From Actinomycetospora cinnamomea (lineage in GTDB: Bacteria; Actinomycetota; Actinomycetes; Mycobacteriales; Pseudonocardiaceae), in the NCBI RefSeq assembly GCF_003096675.1, contig NZ_QEKW01000006.1, forward strand, positions 1 to 64,000: a DNA stretch of 64,000 nt, read 5' to 3'. Position 1 is the first letter of the stretch; each line of letters starts with the position of its first letter. Below the pieces are notes generated by a model that saw only the letters and a program-made list of their open reading frames with translations, was not told the DNA's origin and ran no database searches. This document shows, piece by piece, positions 59,259 through 64,000 of this stretch. The translations under genes and the position numbers were made by a program.

Positions 59259-59720
59259 TCACGTGAGGTCGACGACGACCTCAACCTCGACCGGGGCGCC
59301 CAGCGGCAGCGCCGCCACTCCGATCGCCGAGCGGGCGTGTTCACCCGACGAACCGAACACGGAGCCCAGGAACTCCGACGCACCGTTGATCACCTGGGGC
59401 TGACCGCCGAACCCGGGCGCCGACGCGACGTAGCCCACGACCTTCACCACCGAGGCGATCGCCTCGAGACCCACCAGCGCGTCGATCGCCGCCAGCGCGT
59501 TGAGGGCGGCGATGCGGGCGTAGGCCGCGGCGTCGTCCGGGTCGACCTCCGCGCCGACCAGCCCGGTCGCCGGCAGCTCGCCGCCGACGAGCGGCAGCTG
59601 ACCGGACGTCCAGACCTGGTTGCCGGTGCGCCGCGCGGGCACGTAGACACCCTTGGGCGCCGCCACCGCCGGCAGCTCCAGCCCCAGCGACCGCAGCCGC
59701 TCACGCGGGCCGGAGCTCAT
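59259..59720 (-). CDS. RidA family protein
   Basis: A 153-residue YjgF/RidA-fold protein, of the longer actinobacterial subtype (Rv3678c-like). GNQVWTSGQLPLVGGELPAT, NALAAIDALVGLEAIASVVK and HARSAIGVAALPLGAPVEVE are visible; the Arg of the active site seen in enamine deaminases (near RSAIGV) is present. RidA enzymes hydrolyse reactive enamines from pyridoxal enzymes; this subgroup may act otherwise. The ATG overlaps the stop of the DUF4177 gene by 4 bp (ATGA). Confidence 0.88.
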   Translation of the reverse strand: MSSGPRERLRSLGLELPAVAAPKGVYVPARRTGNQVWTSGQLPLVGGELPATGLVGAEVDPDDAAAYARIAALNALAAIDALVGLEAIASVVKVVGYVASAPGFGGQPQVINGASEFLGSVFGSSGEHARSAIGVAALPLGAPVEVEVVVDLT

Positions 59721-59884
59721 CCGCGCGGCTTCTTCAGGTACGCGACGTGCTGCTCCCCGGTGGGCCCGGGCAGCACGGTGACCAGCTCCCAGCCGTCCTC
59801 GCCCCACTGGTCGAGGATCTGCTTGGTGGCGTGGGTCAGCAACGGAACCGTTGCGTACTCCCACTTCACGGCGTCCGCAGTCAT
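59717..59884 (-). CDS. DUF4177 small protein (Rv3678A-like)
   Basis: A 55-residue protein: VKWEYATVPLLTHATKQILD, QWGEDGWELVTVLPGPTGEQ and a short end. It is the DUF4177 signature (WEYxxxP...QWGxDGWELVxV), function unknown. It precedes ridA with 4-bp overlap and lies divergent from the two ATPase genes, as in mycobacteria. Confidence 0.9.
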   Translation of the reverse strand: MTADAVKWEYATVPLLTHATKQILDQWGEDGWELVTVLPGPTGEQHVAYLKKPRG

Positions 59885-59976
59885 GGCCGCGAGGGTAGAG
59901 AAGGCGTCCGACACCGCGGTGACCCGGTGTGACCCGGACCCCGGGCGCACCGCCCGCGACACCCGGCGGGCGGGCC

Positions 59977-59989
59977 TACGCTGGACGGC
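59977..59989 (+). promoter_or_regulatory. -10 box of a predicted leaderless transcript
   Basis: TACGCT at 59977-59982 ends 7 nt before the GTG at 59990; no ribosome-binding site is present. Confidence 0.55.
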
Positions 59990-61006
59990 GTGAGCGATCA
60001 GCGCTGGCCCGCAGCCCTCGACGAGGCCCGGCTGCACGTGGTGACCGGCAAGGGCGGCACGGGCAAGACGACCCTCGCGGCCGCGCTGGCCCTCGCCCTG
60101 GCCGCCGGCGGCCGCCGGACCCTGCTCGTCGAGGTGGAGGGCCGGCAGGGCATCGCCCAGGTCTTCGACACCCCGCCGCTGCCCTACGCCGAGCAGCGGA
60201 TCGCCGTCGCGCCCGACGGCGGCGAGGTCCGCGGGCTGTCGGTCGACGCCGAGGCGGCCCTGCTCGAGTACCTCGAGATGTTCTACAACCTGGGCCTGGC
60301 CGGGCGGACCCTGCGGCGGATGGGCGCGATCGAGTTCGCGACCACGCTCGCGCCCGGCCTGCGCGACGTCCTGCTCACCGGCAAGGTCAAGGAGTGCGTG
60401 GGGCGCACCGTCGGCGACGGCCGTGGCGCCCGCGGGCGCGTGCCGCTGTACGACGCGGTCGTGCTCGACGCACCGCCCACGGGCCGCGTCGTGAAGTTCC
60501 TCGACGTCACCAAGGCGATGGGCTCGCTGGCACGCACCGGCCCGATCCACTCGCAGAGCGAGGGCGTGGTGCAGCTGCTGCACTCGCCGCAGACGGCGGT
60601 GCACATCGTCACCCAGCTCGAGGACCTGCCGGTACAGGAGACCCTCGACACCGTCGACGAGATCGCCGAGGCCGGGCTCCCGATGGGCGCGGTGCTGGTC
60701 AACCGCATCCGCCCCTCGCGGCTCCCGGCGACGGCGCTGACCGCGGCGGCGACGGGCGCGGGCGTCGGCGCCGAGCTGCGGTCCGGGCTGGAGGCCGCGG
60801 GGCTCTTCCTCAAGGACGACGAGGTGGACGGCCTGGTCAGCGAGACGGTGGAACACGCCGAGCGGGTGCAGGTCGAGGCCGCCGTCCGCTCGCGCCTCGA
60901 CGCCGCGGGCCTGCCCCAGCTGGACCTGCCCGAGCTCACCGAGGGCGTCGACCTCGGTGGGATCTACGAGCTCGCCGAGCTGCTGCGTGAGCAGGGGGTG
61001 CGCTGA
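59990..61006 (+). CDS. ArsA/GET3-type ATPase, first copy (Rv3679-like)
   Basis: A 338-residue P-loop ATPase. Walker A is [20 protein letters not shown], followed by [20 protein letters not shown] and [20 protein letters not shown]. Sequence and pairing match Rv3679, one of two ArsA/GET3-related ATPases of mycobacteria linked to redox and tail-anchored or lipid homeostasis, not arsenic. It lacks the cysteines of arsenic-binding ArsA. The TGA overlaps the ATG of the second ATPase (TGATG), so both are made together. Confidence 0.9.
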   Translation: MSDQRWPAALDEARLHVVTGKGGTGKTTLAAALALALAAGGRRTLLVEVEGRQGIAQVFDTPPLPYAEQRIAVAPDGGEVRGLSVDAEAALLEYLEMFYNLGLAGRTLRRMGAIEFATTLAPGLRDVLLTGKVKECVGRTVGDGRGARGRVPLYDAVVLDAPPTGRVVKFLDVTKAMGSLARTGPIHSQSEGVVQLLHSPQTAVHIVTQLEDLPVQETLDTVDEIAEAGLPMGAVLVNRIRPSRLPATALTAAATGAGVGAELRSGLEAAGLFLKDDEVDGLVSETVEHAERVQVEAAVRSRLDAAGLPQLDLPELTEGVDLGGIYELAELLREQGVR

Positions 61007-62220
61007 TGGCCGCCGACCGCACCGACGCCGCCGGCACGCGAGGGGGCCGCCCCCGGCACCTCGACCTCGACGGGCTGCTCGCCGACCGCGCCACCAAGGT
61101 GCTCGTGTGCTGCGGCTCCGGCGGGGTCGGCAAGACGACCACCGCCGCGGCGCTGGCGCTGCGTGCGGCCGAGATGGGCCGGCGCGTCGTCGTGCTGACC
61201 ATCGACCCGGCCCGCCGCCTGGCCCAGTCCCTCGGCCTCGAGGAGCTGGACAACGAGCCGCGCACGGTGCCGGGCGCGCTGCGCCGCGAGGCGGGCGACA
61301 CCGGCGAGGGCGAGCTCCAGGCGATGATGCTGGACATGCGGCGGACCTTCGACGAGATGGTCGCCGGGCACACGACGCCCGACCGCGCGCAGGCGATCTT
61401 CGACAACCCCTTCTACCAGACGATCTCCACGTCGTTCTCCGGCACGCAGGAGTACATGGCGATGGAGAAGCTGGGGCAGCTCACGGCCACCGGCGCGTGG
61501 GACCTGATCATCGTCGACACCCCGCCGTCGCGCTCGGCGCTGGACTTCCTCGACGCCCCGCAGCGGCTGTCGTCCTTCCTCGACGGCCGCATGATCCGGC
61601 TGCTGTCCGCCCCCGCCCGTGCCGGCGGCCGCGGCCTGCGCAAGATCGTCGGCTCGACGTTCAACCTGTTCGCCAAGGCCGTCTCGACGATCCTCGGCGG
61701 TCAGTTGCTCGCGGACGCCTCGGCGTTCGTGCAGGCGTTCGACACGCTGTTCGGCGGCTTCCAGGAGCGGGCCGACAAGACCTACCAGCTGTTGCGCGCC
61801 CCCGGGACGTCGTTCGTCGTGGTCGCCTCGCCGGAGCCCGACGCCCTGCGCGAGGCCAGCTACTTCGTCGAGCGGCTGTCGTCGGAGCGCATGCCCTTGG
61901 CGGGCCTCGTGCTCAACCGGACCCACCCGGTGCACGCGACGCTGTCGGGCGCGCGGGCGCGCGAGGGCGCCGAGACGCTCGAGGCCTCGCAGAACGATCG
62001 GGTCGAGCTCCGCTCCGCTCCGTCTCCCGGCTCCGAGATGGCGGCCGCCGTGCTGCGCCTGCACGCGGACCGCGTCGAGACCGCCGAGCGCGAGCGCCGG
62101 GTGCTGGGCCGCTTCACCCGCGCCCACCCCGGCGTGCCGATCATCGACGTGCCCGCGATGGCCACCGACGTGCACGACCTGGACGGTCTGCGCGAGATCG
62201 GGCGCCGCCTGGCGTCCTGA
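61006..62220 (+). CDS. ArsA/GET3-type ATPase, second copy (Rv3680-like)
   Basis: A 404-residue P-loop ATPase. Walker A is [20 protein letters not shown], then [60 protein letters not shown] and [20 protein letters not shown]. It probably forms a heteromer with the first ATPase, as Rv3679/Rv3680 are reported to do. The neighbour whiB4 on the other strand encodes a redox-sensitive regulator, consistent with a redox-linked function. Confidence 0.92.
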   Translation: MAADRTDAAGTRGGRPRHLDLDGLLADRATKVLVCCGSGGVGKTTTAAALALRAAEMGRRVVVLTIDPARRLAQSLGLEELDNEPRTVPGALRREAGDTGEGELQAMMLDMRRTFDEMVAGHTTPDRAQAIFDNPFYQTISTSFSGTQEYMAMEKLGQLTATGAWDLIIVDTPPSRSALDFLDAPQRLSSFLDGRMIRLLSAPARAGGRGLRKIVGSTFNLFAKAVSTILGGQLLADASAFVQAFDTLFGGFQERADKTYQLLRAPGTSFVVVASPEPDALREASYFVERLSSERMPLAGLVLNRTHPVHATLSGARAREGAETLEASQNDRVELRSAPSPGSEMAAAVLRLHADRVETAERERRVLGRFTRAHPGVPIIDVPAMATDVHDLDGLREIGRRLAS

Positions 62221-62231
62221 CCGGTCCGGCC

Positions 62232-62654
62232 TCAGCCGGCGTGGCGCCGGTCGCCCTCGGTGCGGCGGGCCGGCTGCGTCCCCGCCGCCGGCTCGCCCGG
62301 GCGCCCGGCGCGGCGCGTCCGGGCCGGAGCGGCCGGGTTGGCCGGGGGGCTCGCGAGGGCCGCGCGACGCGCGGACTCGAGCAGCGCCGCCCATGAGATG
62401 ACGTCGGGCCGGCGCTTGAGCAGCGCGCGGCGCTCCCGCTCGGTCATGCCGCCCCAGACGCCGAAGCGGATGCGGTTGTCCAGGGCGTGTGCCAGGCACT
62501 CGGTGCGCACCGGGCAGGCCTTGCACACCTCACGGGCGTCACGCTGCTGGGCGCCCTGGACGAACAGGGCCTCCGGATCCTCGTCGCGGCACCGCGCGGA
62601 GTGCCGCCAGTCCACCGAGGTCCCGGCCGCGAACGGCACCGACTCGTTCGTCAC
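62232..62654 (-). CDS. whiB4: WhiB-family iron-sulfur regulator
   Basis: A 140-residue Wbl protein. The four cysteines holding a 4Fe-4S cluster are in RHSARCRDEDPEALF and REVCKACPVRTECLAHALDN, followed by the GVWGGMTERERRALLKRRP turn and basic C terminus. Genomic context (two ArsA-like ATPases, ponA2) identifies it as the WhiB4 type, which senses oxygen/NO and binds AT- or GC-rich promoters. GTG 62654. It is divergent from ponA2, with a 252-bp gap. Confidence 0.95.
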   Translation of the reverse strand: MTNESVPFAAGTSVDWRHSARCRDEDPEALFVQGAQQRDAREVCKACPVRTECLAHALDNRIRFGVWGGMTERERRALLKRRPDVISWAALLESARRAALASPPANPAAPARTRRAGRPGEPAAGTQPARRTEGDRRHAG

Positions 62655-62893
62655 GTCGTGTCCCCACCCTCTGTTCCCGGTGCGGGCCCCGTCTCCGTGG
62701 AACGCCTCCCCGCAGGCGTCGCCACGGAGCGCGCGCCGGATCGGTCCCCGGGCGCGTCCTGCCCGTCATCGGGGTCTGACGCACTGTAGGAGCGCTCGGT
62801 TCCCTCCCACAACGGAAACGGAGGATCTCCGGGGCGCCGGTGCGGCCCCGGGGCCGGGGATCCTCACCGCACGGCCGGTGTCGGGCCACCGCG

Positions 62894-62906
62894 TACCCTG
62901 ATCGGC
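62894..62906 (+). promoter_or_regulatory. -10 box of a predicted leaderless transcript
   Basis: TACCCT at 62894-62899 ends 7 nt before the GTG at 62907, with no ribosome-binding site; the same geometry as the ATPase gene at 59990. Confidence 0.55.
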
Positions 62907-64000
62907 GTGGCGAGGGGCGAGCGGAACATCGGGGCGACGGTGCGGCCGATCACCAAGCTCCTGGCGATCTGCCTGGTCGCGGGGGTGATCGTCGCCGGCA
63001 TGGCGTTCCCGTTCGTCGGGGGTCTCGGGCTGGTGTCCAACGACGCCAGCGACACGGTCAACGCCACGTCGTCCGACCTCGCGGCGGGCCAGCTCCCGTC
63101 GGTCACCACGGTCACCGACAACCAGGGCGCGCCGATCGCCTACCTCTACGAGCAGAACCGCACCCCGGTGCCCCTGCAGCAGATGTCGCCGGCGATGCGC
63201 GGCGCGATCGTCGCGATCGAGGACCGCCGCTTCTACGAGCACGACGGCGTCGACTGGACCGGCACGCTGCGCGCGCTGGTGACCAACCAGACCGCCGGCT
63301 CCACCCAGCAGGGCGCCTCGACGCTGACGCAGCAGTACATCAAGAACTACCAGCTCTACGTCACCGCGCAGACCGAGTCCGAGCGCCTGCGCGCCACCGA
63401 GCCCACTTACGCGCGCAAGCTGCGCGAGGTCCGCGTCGCCCTCCAGCTCGAGCGCGAGCTCGCCTCCGGGCGCAGCAAGCGGGAGGCCAAGGACGAGATC
63501 CTGGAGCGCTACCTCAACATCGTCTTCCTCGGCAACAACTCCTACGGCGTCGCCGCGGCCGCGCGCACGTACTTCAACACCACGCCGGACCGCCTCACGA
63601 TCCCGCAGGCCGCGATGCTGGCCGGGATGGTGCAGTCGACGACGCAGTTCGACCCGACGCGCCACCCGCAGGCCGCGACGGGCCGGCGCAACGAGGTCAT
63701 CAACCAGATGCTGGGCCAGGGCATGATCACCCCGCAGCAGGCGCAGGAGGCCGCCGCCTCGCCGCTGGGCATCGTCGAGCCGCTGGCCACGCCCCCCAAC
63801 GGCTGCATCGGCGCGGGCAACGCCGCGTTCTTCTGCAAGTACGTCGTCGACTACCTGGGCGAGACCGGCATCTCGGCCGAGCAGCTCAACCGCGGCGGCT
63901 ACACGATCCGCACCACGCTCGACCGCAACGCGATGAACATGATGCAGGCGGCGCTGACCAGCGAGGTGCCCCCGCGGCAGCGCAACGTCGCCGACGTGAT
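62907..64000 (+). CDS. ponA2: class A penicillin-binding protein, 5-prime part
   Basis: The gene runs off the window; 364 codons are present. A membrane helix (KLLAICLVAGVIVAGMAFPF) precedes the glycosyltransferase 51 domain with AIVAIEDRRFYEHDGVDWTG, STQQGASTLTQQYIKNYQLY, and KLREVRVALQLERELASGRS, which contain the usual catalytic Glu. The transpeptidase domain lies beyond the edge. It polymerises and cross-links peptidoglycan. It is divergent from whiB4 as in M. tuberculosis (ponA2, Rv3682). Confidence 0.93.
   Translation, partial: MARGERNIGATVRPITKLLAICLVAGVIVAGMAFPFVGGLGLVSNDASDTVNATSSDLAAGQLPSVTTVTDNQGAPIAYLYEQNRTPVPLQQMSPAMRGAIVAIEDRRFYEHDGVDWTGTLRALVTNQTAGSTQQGASTLTQQYIKNYQLYVTAQTESERLRATEPTYARKLREVRVALQLERELASGRSKREAKDEILERYLNIVFLGNNSYGVAAAARTYFNTTPDRLTIPQAAMLAGMVQSTTQFDPTRHPQAATGRRNEVINQMLGQGMITPQQAQEAAASPLGIVEPLATPPNGCIGAGNAAFFCKYVVDYLGETGISAEQLNRGGYTIRTTLDRNAMNMMQAALTSEVPPRQRNVADV

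Overview
The window is very GC-rich DNA from an actinobacterium. WhiB4, a Crp of mycobacterial type, MarP, a reduced Tad/Flp locus with Ssd, DUF397/XRE regulators and frequent GTG starts point to the Pseudonocardiales (Pseudonocardia or Actinomycetospora type). From about 25.5 kb to the right edge the gene order follows Mycobacterium tuberculosis Rv3644c to Rv3682: holB, topA, the Rv3647c-like gene, the helicase, tad genes, ssd, marP, a CoA-type NUDIX, a TlpA-like protein, nth, crp, a metallo-beta-lactamase, ridA, DUF4177, two ArsA-like ATPases, whiB4 and ponA2. That comparison is from memory, not from a search.

Left part (1-25.3 kb), mostly accessory. It starts with a DUF5872 protein and a tightly coupled leftward run (GNAT acetyltransferase, enoyl-CoA hydratase, two membrane-associated proteins, a repeat-rich protein and a frameshifted NUDIX gene). 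A SARP/BTAD regulator, an MFS fragment, a flavoprotein monooxygenase, a lactate permease and a DUF421 protein follow. From 11.3 to 19.3 kb lie a MetE-like protein, a DUF397/DUF574/XRE-DUF5753 regulatory cluster with a small Cys-rich protein, a flavin/PNPOx-like protein, a PadR regulator divergent from a methyltransferase, an AraC regulator, a RibD-like reductase and two gene relics. A tRNA-Thr(CGT) marks the end. Next come an arylamine N-acetyltransferase and a nitrilase that share one tiny divergent promoter, a CGNR regulator facing an alpha/beta hydrolase, an ArsR protein and a class A beta-lactamase-like lipoprotein.

Right part (25.5-64 kb), conserved core. holB, an MFS-thymidylate kinase fusion whose kinase motifs are lost, a MarR/azoreductase pair with a large palindromic operator, topA, a Rv3647c-like gene, the H+-pyrophosphatase and a DUF1998 helicase. 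The leftward Tad operon (ssd, tadA, tadB, tadC, DUF4244 pilin, tadE, tadG-like) has 4-bp overlaps at most junctions. It is followed by an acetate transporter, ArfB, a holin-X protein and an EphE-like hydrolase; a leftward redox/repair run (nth, TlpA-like, NUDIX, MarP); crp; a metallo-hydrolase/NUDIX pair; two paralogous unknown proteins; RidA/DUF4177; two ArsA ATPases; whiB4 and the start of ponA2.

The most interesting signals are non-coding. A 77-79 nt two-hairpin element occurs three times, twice just after stop codons and once inserted in frame inside a gene. A hairpin family is built on CAGCGAACGCGC, and five strong hairpins are packed between two convergent genes. Several promoters place the -10 box 6-7 nt before the start codon, indicating leaderless mRNAs.
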